From the NCBI GenBank assembly GCA_029204225.1, contig CM055113.1:33882329-33946328 (forward strand): a DNA stretch of 64,000 nucleotides, in the 5' to 3' direction. Of the stretch, positions 1 through 10,800 are shown in pieces. The position numbers and the translations under genes are program-made. Numbering within the stretch: the first letter of the stretch is position 1; the number at the start of each line of letters is the position of its first letter. Origin of the DNA: Diphasiastrum complanatum (lineage: Eukaryota; Streptophyta; Lycopodiopsida; Lycopodiales; Lycopodiaceae). The notes beneath the pieces are model-generated. The model saw only the letters and a program-made list of their open reading frames with translations, was not told where the DNA came from and searched no databases.

Positions 1-1299
1 TGGTTTGAGATCTAGTGGCTAAAATGGCCAAAATCTAGTTTTCTAGCCATATGCCACTTGCCATCATTTTATTGGTAGGAAATGCTACACCATGAGATTA
101 TGAGGGATCTCCCATGTGTAGAGGACTGCTCACATTTGTGGCATTTTAGTAGCATGCGAGTTTGTACTTGTAGAACATAGTTATCTAAGTTCCTATAAGT
201 TAGGGAAATTACTCAAAATCAAGGAGGTGACTTCAATCAAGGAAGTCATGGACCATGTGCCAGGTTTCATGTGATTGATGAATCCTTTGATGACTAGGCA
301 CTCACACACATGCCAAATCAGCTGAGTCAGTAGTAGCTCAAGCTACCTCTTGTGTATATATAGAACCTCACTTGACCATAATCAACAAGCAAGTGAAATC
401 TTGGTTTTGGAGCACATCTTGAGTAATTTAACCATTTGTATTGTGATTTTATGGTTCTATTGCATTCTAATCTTAGTGTACTTCATTCTCTGCTGGCAGG
501 CCGTATATGGACATGTTTTCACACGTAAATTCCTTTTGCCATAGTTTGATCTTTGTTGATTGTTCTTGTTAGACTTGTCGATGTAAAATTGACCTAATGA
601 GCTCTAATTTTGTGTAGATTGGTAGATCAATTGAATCCAAAACCCAATCTCTCTTGTGGATATGATTTCGATCCATTCTTGGTCATTAATTTTTTGGAAT
701 TTCACAGGTCAACCCAAGTCATCTAACAAAAACAATCTGTCCAATCATTACGAAGATGGTCGAGGCCAGCCACACAGATTGGGAGCATAAACTGTTGGAA
801 GTATTTCTAGTTTATGTGGTGGCTAGATCTACTCATGGATGTAGTATAGTGATGGAGAGGATTGTCTACTTTTTAAGATCTACAATCTTTACAACAAAAT
901 AAAAACATAAACAGACAAGGAGCACCAAGGCTTCCCAACTGGTGCTTGGAATAAAACGGTGTGGCTAAGGCAATATCCAACTAGCCAATACTTGGAAAAT
1001 AACTAAGACTCTGCTAAGACTTTCCCAACTAGCAAAGGTGAACAAAAATAACAAGATCTTTGTAAGGCTTCCCAACTAGCAAGATCATTAACTAAATCCT
1101 ATCTAACACCCAAAGGGAGATGAATAAAAGATTGCAGCTAATTAAGCAATAAGAAAAATAGAAACATGCCACAATAAATCCAATGAAAAGGAGTCAAGAG
1201 GAGGCCCAAGCACCTTCCCTCAAGTTATGCACCTTCCCAAAGGGAACACAATGGAAATGCAAGATAATAACAAAAAGTACCTTGGTGGCAAGAAACGGT
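1..1299. other. Non-coding flank, nothing recognised
   Basis: AT-rich sequence with no open frame that looks like a protein family, no clear LTR end and no tandem repeat. Short open frames here are of chance length. Confidence 0.4.
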
Positions 1300-2777
1300 T
1301 TTCACCGCGCTATTGGATAATAATATGGATTGGTGCACATACAGGCGGGTGCTTCGAGATATGGTGCCATGGAGGTTTTGCTCTGTAAAAATAGGTGATG
1401 GCGCCAGGCTGGTTGTGGATCTAGGAGCTTGACTGCTTCCTTATGAGTTTTGCAATGGTCGAGGTTTGGCAGAACGTAGCCGCCTCACTCCTTAGTAGTT
1501 GGATACTTCTTGACAAACTTTGGAGAGACTAACATGTCCTCGTTAGGTGCATTAGGCGTGATCCTGTGCCTTATTGTGGGTGCTTCAGCTACTTCTTGTG
1601 GATCAGGTTGAGGGGAGAGAGGTGGTGAGGGGTTAGATTTAGCAATGCGTTGAGATTCTGGAGAAAAGTGGCATTGAATAAGGCAAATTTAGTTGTGTCG
1701 GTGGGGTTAGAAGCGGAAGAGTGGAAGAGATGGTGTTGGGAGGAAATACCACCAGTGTCCTGTGATTTAGTTGGTAGAGGAGCTGTCGATACTTGTCGTG
1801 GTCCTTGGTATGTCGATCCTTGACTTATTGATGGAGGCACTTGGAAACCTTCCCCATCTCCTCCATCAGATCCATCATAATGATGCATGGAGTCGTGAAA
1901 CTGGGCGTGTTCTACATGGACAAATGGTGCCGATTGTGTGGCCACCTTCAACTTTTCTTCCAGGGTGGCAATATGTTGTTTTAGGGCCTTGACGGAGGTA
2001 TCATAGGATTGCTGCATTTTGATATGTTGCTTCATTGTGCCTTTAACTTTTGTGCCAGCTATTGATATGACCCCACTGGAATTTTAGTTCACTCGGGAAT
2101 AGCTGGAGGTGCAAAGTTAGTGAAGTTGACCTATACCAGCTGTTCCTTCATAGCGAAACGTGCTGCGGTTGCGGTTGCCAAGGTGTCATCCCTCTCCATG
2201 GCAATCTTCTCTGCCCACCTAAAAGTGTGAGTGGGGTCGTCCATCGTCATGGTTAACGCAAATAGGTCGCTAGGTGGAATGTGATCCATGTGGATGATGT
2301 GAAGCTCAGTCAGGATCATAAGAAATTCTGCCGCAACTCGTAGCTTTGGATTCTTAATCAGCTTTGTGGCAAGACCATCATTGGTGTGAGCGATGGTTTT
2401 GCCATCTTTGAGCAAGAACTTTTTGAAGTAGTCGTGCTCATAACTGGTGCCCTTGCCATGGATTGACTCACCAGCGTCTGGAAAACCGATCAGTTGGATC
2501 CTAGCTGGCGTAATGTCAATGGTAATGTAATTACCATCCTTTGAGAAAATCCAAAATGAGTGAAATTCATCAGAGTAGGAGGAGTAGGCAGCACATACCA
2601 GACTTTCATTCTGCTGCTCAGAAGATATAGCAAATTAAAACCAAGACGGATGAAAATGTCATTGGCTAATTGCAACGTTGCTGAATGATTTTTGATTTCC
2701 ACTAAAAAGATATCGCCCGTGTAAGATTTTTTGGCCTTACGGCGATGCAGTGAGAGTGAGAGATCTTTGGAAGCCAT
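1300..2777 (-). pseudogene. Unrecognised broken coding relic with a coiled-coil-like segment
   Basis: Three consecutive minus-strand open segments (2777-2490, 2415-2131, 2035-1589) look like parts of one former reading frame. The first begins MASKDLSLSLHRRKAKKSYT. Its frame is lost near 2540, but another frame continues with protein-like sequence (SKDGNYITIDITPARIQLIG) straight into the second segment. The third begins with a heptad-like stretch (KALKQHIATLEEKLKVA) and continues into a Ser/Pro/His-rich low-complexity tail. Protein-like sequence goes on past a stop down to about 1300. I do not recognise the family. A gag-like protein of an unclassified retroelement or a decayed plant-specific gene are both possible. 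No LTR, primer site or intron signal was found around it to decide. Confidence 0.35.
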
Positions 2778-3500
2778 GAAAGCAATAGTAGAATGATTCT
2801 AGATTGTTCTGAAATTTTGAAACTTTTTGAAAATTTCAACATGAACTCACTTGCAAAAATCTAAAATGAAATTGTGGAGAGGATAGGTGAGGCCTATATA
2901 TAGACTTTTTTTTGCCGAGAAATCACAAATTCACCCAGTAATCGCCCTTAGTGCCCATGATTTCTCAGTGAGGTTCATGAATTTCGAGGCAATGTTTTGA
3001 GATCCAGCAAGTTCCTATTGTAAGTGATTTTTTGTACAAAATGAGTGAAATCGTTTGACAATACAAAAATTGGTATGATCAGAATTCGTGGATGTGACCG
3101 AGAAATCGTGCAACTAATTTTGAGGCTCCGCGAATTATCTACGAATTCTATCAGTGAGGATTTGATGAAAAAATTGATGTTTTTCTATTTCTGGAAGGTC
3201 TGATTCTACATTTACAAGTGTCAGAGGTCATGGTTTTGGCTTTAGACTATGATTAAAATGGAATTTCTTCAGCTTTTAGACTTGATCTCTGAAATAAAGA
3301 GTCGATTCAGCCAGTGATTTGTATAATCAAGATTACATGAAGGTGATATCTATTAATTGGAAAAAAATTAACCCATTAGAGTTATAGTTTAGTGTATTTT
3401 TCGATTCTAAGTTAATACTCTAAACAAACAACTAGATAATTGTTATATCTCTAAGTATGTGTTTTGATAAAGAAAAATAGACTAAGGATAATGATTCTTG
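2778..3500. other. Intergenic, nothing recognised
   Basis: AT-rich sequence without a credible coding frame or repeat structure. Confidence 0.35.
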
Positions 3501-3571
3501 GGTAGAAGTTGAAAGTTGAGAAGCAGTATCCCAAATTTTTTTTTTTCTTGTTCTGAGGACAAAACCTGTTT

Positions 3572-4135
3572 AAGGGAGGAAGAATGTTACGACCATATTC
3601 AGCTAAGGATTTGGAATAGTCCTAATATGGTAGACTGGCTCTCTGGTATTCGAGATTGTTGGTTATGCCTCGATTCAATTCCATGTCAAGGCCAGTTTGT
3701 AACTAATAACCTTGAGAGGACCCAGACACTCCTATTGAGACATGTGGAGCCGCGCATGGCTTGTGACTGTTGTATGCATGAGGATAGCATGGGTTATGTG
3801 ACCTATGTTTAGATGGACTGCATGAGAGGTTGCATGGGTGCATACACATGCTTCTTACCCCTATATATACGGGTAGGGAACGTGCCCTTCTCCATTCTAA
3901 CTTTTGGCATGGCTGCAAGTTTCCCTTCTCTCCTTAGGTATTCACTTGCCATAGCTTGAGAGTGAGCTTCGGATACATCTCAGTTGGATGGGTGGTTTGC
4001 CCTCTAGTCTCTTTGTGTATTGATCGTGTCCTCATCTTAGTAGTCTTCCTGCTGGTCTTTACAATATGGGTTCTAAAAAAACTTGCATTGGATCTAGTAG
4101 ATGATTGAGAAATAAATCTCATAATATGGTAGAGT
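3572..4135 (+). mobile_element. LTR retrotransposon 3' end / LTR remnant
   Basis: A purine-rich tract (aagggaggaagaa, about 3574-3586) immediately precedes TGTTACGACC, the arrangement of a polypurine tract followed by an LTR 5' terminus. The same layout, with a similar tract, is seen at the 3' LTR at 18254. A TATA-like ctatatatac lies near 3861, as expected of an LTR promoter. The right end is uncertain; it may be near CTTACA at about 4150. No matching LTR was noticed elsewhere in the window, so this is a solo or orphan LTR at best. Confidence 0.45.
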
Positions 4136-5440
4136 GTAAGATGAAGACAATCTTACATACAATCAAATAAATGTTTTTTTCATTTGCAACTCTTAACGTT
4201 GTGTCGATTGCTTACTATCATTCTCTTAGGAGACATTTTTGTCTCTAATTTACTTCCAAACACTATTCTATTTGTGTGCCTAAATATGATTGCCTTCAAT
4301 CAGATACTTATAATGGTTATTATATACCATTTTACTAACATCACGTGAATGTCTAGTTTCAAGATTTGATCCACATAAGAAATATGCATAATATTTTGAA
4401 GTGAAAAATTCTATTCAAATCAGTTATGATATACGGATTATCAAAAGGGCTTAGAATCATTCCTAGTGAAATTAGTAACTACAATTACATACAAAAAGTG
4501 TTACATACACATTCACTTCATCCAAAATAGTCATGCATTTTCCACAATAAAATGACATACAATATAAAATGTCCATCATACAAAGGATGTGAAAAATAGT
4601 ATTTTCAACAAATAGTGCATGATTCACATCCATGTTTTTTACTTTAAGAATAAAAAGTGGCAATATGAGATGTTTTTTGTTTGTTATGGTTATCCAAGAT
4701 GGAATATCGTAGTTAATTAAAACTACTTCGCGAGTCAACCACAAATTAAGTCGCATGCTAAAGGAGTCAACTAATTTGTTCCAAATCCAGACTTAATGTT
4801 CCTTAATGCCCTTGCAAATCATGAATACTCTTTGTCAATGTGTTTACATGCAAGTGAACTTAATGGTATCCTTATAATCCCTTTGAGGAACAATGATTAA
4901 CATGCATATTCATAAGTAAGCTAAGGAACTTGCAAGAAAACAATTGTTGCAATCATGAATTCATCAAAAAAATGTCACAATACCTTGCATGAGATGTACG
5001 CTTTTGATGGCATGTTGACTGATGATTTGGGATAAGGCTCCCATGGCGCCTAAGTATGCTATAGAGTGTGTAGATCGGTCCCTGCGAGATATATTGAGTA
5101 TCGACGCTCTATTTGGAAGAGTTCCAGTTGTTTTCGGGGGTGATTTTTGACAGATTCTACCAGTAGTACGTTCGTCTCTATATACTAGAATGTCAAATTT
5201 GATGCATTTTTTAAGTGGCCCAAGGTCACCTTAATATAGAATGCAATATCTAGAATAAGCATAATAAGACCTATAATCCAATGGAACTCAACATTTTGTG
5301 TGCCTCATCCGTATTTTTTACTTTGCATTATCATCTTACAGTACATCATGTAGCAATCTACACAAAAAAAAAGCTCAAAGTCTCCTTAAAATAACCATAA
5401 ACAGCGCAAGTAAAAGATGTAACTATTGAAATAGTAAATA
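4136..5440. other. Intergenic, nothing recognised
   Basis: AT-rich sequence. The short open frames are of chance length and match no family I know. Confidence 0.35.
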
Positions 5441-5447
5441 CCACAAA

Positions 5448-5917
5448 CTACCGAACGTGATGTCTTTACTCCTTTTGTATAAAGGTGTACTCGACTGATC
5501 CCATAATATTTGCTCATCTACTTTTATAATATATTTCTCATTCTCTATTGAGAGTGTCTCCTTGAATATAATAGTGACACTTGTGTCACTCCACTTGTAA
5601 GTGGCCCAAATATTTCAAAAACCAAACAAACTAACAAACATGATGTCTTGACTCCCTTGTATAAGGGATGCTCAACTAATCCAATAATATTTGCTCATCT
5701 ACTTCTAGATGTCTCATTATTTCTTGGAAGTGCGTCCTTGAATAAAATAGTGACACTTGTGTCACTCCACTTGTAAGTGGCCCAAAGATTTCAAAAACCA
5801 AACAAACTACCAAACGTGACTCCTTCGTATAAAGGTGTACTCGACTAATCCCATAATATTTGCTCATCTACTTTTGTAACATGTCTATCATTCTCTCTTG
5901 GAAGTGTGTCCTTGTTA
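5448..5917. repeat. ~180-bp tandem repeat, about 2.6 copies
   Basis: The blocks starting near 5448, 5631 and 5807 share the order ctac(c)aaacgtga - actcctt-gtataaagg - ctcgacta-tcc-ataatatttgctcatctact - ttggaagtg-gtccttga - gtgacacttgtgtcactccacttgtaagtggccc. Spacings are 183 and 176 bp. Each full unit contains the inverted repeat gtgacacttgtgtcac. The third copy is cut near 5917. Confidence 0.8.
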
Positions 5918-6006
5918 TTGTAATCGTATAGGCATTTAAAATAATTCAATAATACCCAATGCACACGTACAAAATGATGGACAACCAACTAGTTTTTTCA
6001 TTGGCA

Positions 6007-6921
6007 TCTAGAATCATAGTTGCAGCGAATCGCGATTCGCGGGTCGCGATTCTGCAAATCGCGATTCGCGACCCAGAATCACAAAAAAAAAAAAAAGTTT
6101 TTTTTTTTTTTTTTGGAAAAATAGCTTATTGCTGAAATTTTTTTAGGGGATCAATGGTCAAACCAGCGTTTTGCCTCTCATAAGTGCAGTAGATGAGGCA
6201 CAAACAGATCTTATTTTCAGTAGCTATCCAATTGTCATTTGCTCTAGTTTTCAGTAAATGTTAATGCTACAGTTTGGACTATCAACTGTATGGATGATGA
6301 TCACTTTTGCAATTGGTTCACTGGAGATGTGAGTGCAATGTACATACAGTTGGGGGCATAAATATTGGGCCCTTCTCGGCGCGCATTTGGACCCCATTTT
6401 TATCTACAGGGGGGCGGTGGCATTTTTATCTACAGTGTCTATATAGCAAGAAGCTCTAGGGGGTTCGGGGGACAGTAGCCCCCCGGGAAACGGGGGTTTC
6501 GGGGGGCAGTAGACCCCCGGAAAACGGGGGGTTCGGGGGGCGGTAGCCCCCCGAGAAACGGGGGGTTCGGGGGGCGGTAGCCCCCTGGTGGGGGTTTTGG
6601 GGGGCAACACCCCCCAACGGCGGGGTCTGGGGGCTGCCGGTAGACCCCGGCCCCGACGGTAAGGCCTCTTCCTGATTTGGCCTTCCAACTCCCCGAGTGA
6701 AAACACACTTTTTGGTGTTTCGCACCCGAAACAGTCAGCAAACTACACAATCATAATCCCCTCGATCAGAGCTTTCATCTGATACCCATATTGCCTAAAA
6801 ATATTTCAAAAAAAAAAAAACAAAAATCGATTCTACACGATTCTGGGAAAATCCCGAATCGCGATTCTGATCGCGATTCTGAATCGCGATTCGGGAATCG
6901 CGCTGCAACTATGTCTAGAAT
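6007..6921. mobile_element. Complete non-autonomous hAT-type DNA transposon
   Basis: The element runs from 6015 to 6913 (899 bp) and is flanked by a perfect 8-bp target-site duplication TCTAGAAT (6007-6014 and 6914-6921). Its ends are inverted: CATAGTTGCAGCG at the left and CGCTGCAACTATG at the right. Inside both ends are many copies of gaatcgcgattc-like palindromes, resembling the subterminal repeats to which hAT transposases bind. An 8-bp TSD and short TIRs are hallmarks of the hAT superfamily. There is no transposase frame, so the element depends on one elsewhere. The interior holds a G-rich minisatellite (separate entry). Confidence 0.85.
6455..6640. repeat. G-rich ~33-bp minisatellite inside the hAT element
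   Basis: Repeated units of the form ggggggttcggggggcggtagccccccgagaaac, four to five copies, becoming irregular on the right side. Each unit contains a G6/C6 hairpin (ggggggcggtagcccccc). All three minus-strand frames stay open and read as Pro/Gly-rich peptide (PPEPPVSRG and similar), which follows from base composition rather than a gene. The plus strand has many G-runs able to form G-quadruplexes. Confidence 0.75.
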
Positions 6922-7089
6922 ATAGTTTAAAATCCGAAAAACATGAGATTATAATCTTAGTCCATCCCATACACAATTTCAAATTTTTATTTGAAACCTC
7001 ACAAACACAACCAAAAACACCAAAGCTTTGCAATTTGAATTTTGTATAAGCATGTTAGGCGTATGGCTAAAAAAAAATCCATGTGATAC

Positions 7090-7436
7090 ATTGTCTGTGT
7101 ACTATAAGCCTCCATGATGCTATTGGACCCTTGAGGATGTTCACAAATGTTTATCAAGGAGGGAGCTTTTTCGATGCATTGGTCCATGGTAGCTCGAATA
7201 TATCTCATGACTCTTATGAGAGCCTTTCAATGGGTAATGCCAGGACTAGCCATATATTGGCTGAGTGAGCTTATTGCAAAAGAGATATCTGGTCTTGTAC
7301 AGACCATTGCGTACATGAGAGATCCAAGTACCGATCGATAAGGATACTCTCTCATCTGCACTTCTTCCTGCTTGGTCTGGGAACATTGGTCCTTTGACAA
7401 ATGCAGACCTGGATCCATCGATGAGTGAGCTAACAA
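7090..7436 (-). pseudogene. Ty1/copia pol fragment (C-terminal end of reverse transcriptase)
   Basis: The minus strand reads GLHLSKDQCSQTKQEEVQM, then PYRSVLGSLMYAMVCTRPDI and LSQYMASPG. This is the signature end of copia reverse transcriptase, where the family has (K)LSKxQxP...PYxSxVGSLMYAMxxTRPDIxxAVxxxSRYMxxPG. A further RYIRATMD block in a shifted frame follows near 7200, matching the family's next motif (RYLRGTxD). No integrase, catalytic YVDD region or LTR was found, so this is an isolated truncated piece. It lies about 300 bp downstream of the AlaX-like stop codon. Confidence 0.75.
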
Positions 7437-7745
7437 TTCATTAGATTGTATATGTTAAGGTGACCATATGTCTAACCTTGTTATGGTAGCCTTTGAAATA
7501 TTAGTTCTAGAAGAAAATGCACAATGTCACAATGGTCGTTGCTAAATGAATTTGACAAAAATAATTTGGTTCTAGGAATTGAGTTTGGAGATGAAATATG
7601 TTGCCAAATATATTAACTATCAACAAAGCCTCTTCAAAATTGAGTCAAAGATACAAATGTTCGTTTCACATGCTAAAACATAAGAGTTTTCATCAATAGC
7701 ATAAGCCATCCAAATTCTTAGGCGTATTGCACGAAGAGATGACTT

Positions 7746-7832
7746 TCAATTCTCAAAGTGCATTGGGTATTCGAAGGGTAATACATTGTATGAGACTTTT
7801 GTAAGTCCCTTCTTTACTCGGATTTGAGATAC
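7746..7832 (-). CDS. AlaX-like exon 8 (last exon, residues 245-272, stop)
   Basis: Acceptor tttgttatcag|GTATCT, phase 0. Encodes [17 protein letters not shown] and a short tail, then TGA at 7748-7746. The family ends with (V/I)xQIRxKKGxTKVxY, directly after the SEIGS-(M/I/L)-K end of exon 7. The intron before it is 11.7 kb and contains an entire retrotransposon. Confidence 0.88.
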   Translation of the reverse strand, partial: VSQIRVKKGLTKVSYNVLPFEYPMHFEN

Positions 7833-10800
7833 CTGATAACAAATGAAAATCATGTTGTAAGCACAAGAAGTCATAGTCATTTCTTTTTCCATGTAAAAAA
7901 CAACAAAACTTGACAACAATTTTAAGATGCTTTTAGTTTTCACAAGATATCACACTCTCGCTAGAACTTAGACGGGTCCATGTTCATGTGCAGCGGGACA
8001 TTCCATGCAAGCAGGTGCATACATTGAACCAAGAATCCTTGGTATCATCAATCGTACGTTGATATTTTGAAAAAGCTTAATAGTATTTTCAAATAATGCT
8101 TTGGCATCCCAAATAGAGCCTCTACGAATAAAACATAAAATGCTATTGCAACTTCAATGTATCAATTCCAACACATCCCTACTGAGAAAAGTAAAAATTG
8201 GGATTTTTTCATATGGCACTCTCGCTGATCCAATCTAAGGAGTAGTAGTTGTACACATGATGACCCAAGGAAATTCTAACAAAACTTACCTTTTGTATCA
8301 TGCTTGACATCGCTATTGGGATTGCAAGAAGCATCAGAACAAGAGGAAAGTAAAAAATGTGTTTTAGTTTATTAGTAAGATTCACGCTTATGTGTTTTGT
8401 GGATGACTGAATCTCGGGTTTTGTTTGTTATAAGAGAAATTTAAGACATCTAAATGTCAAAAAGTAGCATGGCCATATCAATGGACTAGGGTATTGACAC
8501 AAGTGATTTAATGTAGTTCTTAGAGATGCCCAACTATACTAACTGGCTATACTACTAGGTTCCACAAATTTTGATATTAATAAAGCATAGAAGACTGAAA
8601 ATCAGATAGCATTATCCCATGAAAAATGGCCAATGACATCACATTTAATCAATGCTAAAGCTCTACATTACCTCAAGTGTAGGCACAAGCTTGACTTAGT
8701 TTCATGCCTGACTACTTTTTAGTAACTATGCATGCACCATTCAAACAAAAATGTCCATAAGTACGAACTTGTCCAAGCTCTTCTAATATGTCTTATCAAG
8801 AAATGGGTCATATTTTTAAGATCTGATTCCCATAACAAAGCTGGAATTCAAGGAGCCCTTTCTTGTGGAAAATTGTGCCATTTGCAGTGAATTCTTGAGA
8901 CCACAAAAGTCCCCCAACAAAAGTGTGTACTGAAATATTGTGGTTCCAATCAGATCTTTGGAAAAAGAAACAAAATCGCCATTCAGTTTTGGATACAAAT
9001 GTTTGCATCCCTTGACCAATTTCCCACCTGAAATCATCACTTAAAAGGAAGATGTAGAAGGGAAACAACATCCAGGTGTTACAGCTTTTACTCCCTGTCC
9101 CGGTTGTTTACTGTTTTTACTTATAGATGTACTTCTTGTAAGAAATGGCCAAGTCACCGGCCTGTGGTGACCTTTGTAACAGAAATGTAAATAAAGTTGT
9201 TAATGATGTTTCTAAGCCTCAGAGTTGCATGTTGCTTGGGTATAGGGTACTGGGTCATTAATTCGGAGTGGCTAGACTGACCTCCTAAAAAGTAGGAGAG
9301 TTGACTGGTCAACGTGACACATGTCATATGCTCACTGGGACACTTGGTCCAGTGAATGAGTGACACATGTCAGGGTTGCCCGGTCAAACATGACACGTGT
9401 CACATGCTCACTGGGACACTTGGTCCAATGGATGAGTGACACATGTCAGTCTACTCACTTGCCTATGTGTCAGGGTACTGCCAAGTGGCAATTGTCGACT
9501 GTGCATGGAGTTGGCCATGTGTCGAGATTTAAGAAGGGTCCGGATTAAGGGGTGCTTGAGGATTGTGTATAAGGGAGCCTAGAGAGGCATTCCTCATCAT
9601 AATCTTGCAGCAAAGGCTGGGAGGAGACAAGGCAGCCAGCTCCATCTTGTGTTAGACGTGATTTGATACTTGTATGTGCAGGAAATTAGCAAGGTTTGAA
9701 GAGAAGATCAGAGAGAGAGTCTGACATTTGGTATCAGAGCTAAGGTTTGCAAGTTTTGGAAGCTTCGGACAGCAAAAAACAAACACGTTCTAGAGAGAGA
9801 AAGGGGAGTTTTTTGCTCATAACTTTTGATTGAGAGCTTAGATGGCTATGGGATCTGTTGCAAACTGTTACTATTGCCAAGGCACAATAGATTAGTCACA
9901 AGAACCAACCCCAGCAGCAAAATCCAAGCGATTTTGAGAATTTTCTTGTGGCTGGTGGGCGTTGGCAGGCTAAAGAGTTTTTTCTTCATAACTTTCCGCT
10001 CGGTTCTTGGATCATCCTCAAATTTTGGGAGTCTTCTAGGCAGACCTCAAGGGCTGTAGTATGCAATTTACAGCAAAGAAACAGAGTCCTATGGTGTTTT
10101 TTTCAAAATTTGGTTCTCATACATAGGTGCAAAACCAGCTGAGAAGAAATTGCTTGATGATTGGGCAATCCTAGCCTAAACCGGACTATTAAGGATTGAT
10201 TGGAAAGCCACCAGGAGGGCGACCTTCTACAAATTGACTGCTCAGGAAAAGTCCAAGTCACAGAAAAGTTATAGCATTCCAAAGTTGGTCTGATTTTTGT
10301 GCCAAAATACAAGGAAAAAAGGGTTTTGAGAGTTGTAAACTCATATTTGCTGGTAATTTCGTCTTCTAAGCAAGTGGACAGCCTCCAACATTGCAAATAT
10401 GGATCCATTAGGACGTGCAAGCACAGAAATCTTGAGAATCAAAGAAGTGGTAGCCAAGGTGGATGCCATGGAGGTGATTTTACAACAAATTCTCGACCAA
10501 CTAAAGTCGGCTAAATCTCCACAGGTGAAAGGGTTAGTGGAACGGCTATGGTAGCTGTTGGGCCTGAAGAAGCCGAACAACCATCAAAGATGCAGAAATT
10601 GCCCACAATTAAAGATTTGAAACCGCTAAAATACAGAGGAGCAGTTGTAGTATGCAACACCGATGCAGTCAAGAATTGGATTCAGAAGTGGGAAAAGGCT
10701 TTTCAAATGTGTGGTATTGATGATGATGAGCAGAAGATTGCAGAAGCCACATATCGCTTGCAAGAGACGGCACAACGCTGGTGGCGTAAAATTGAGAAGG

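Noticed and set aside
8590-8700. Weak plus-strand resemblance to copia RNase H
   Set aside because: Only a few scattered residues agree and stops interrupt; not above chance by eye.
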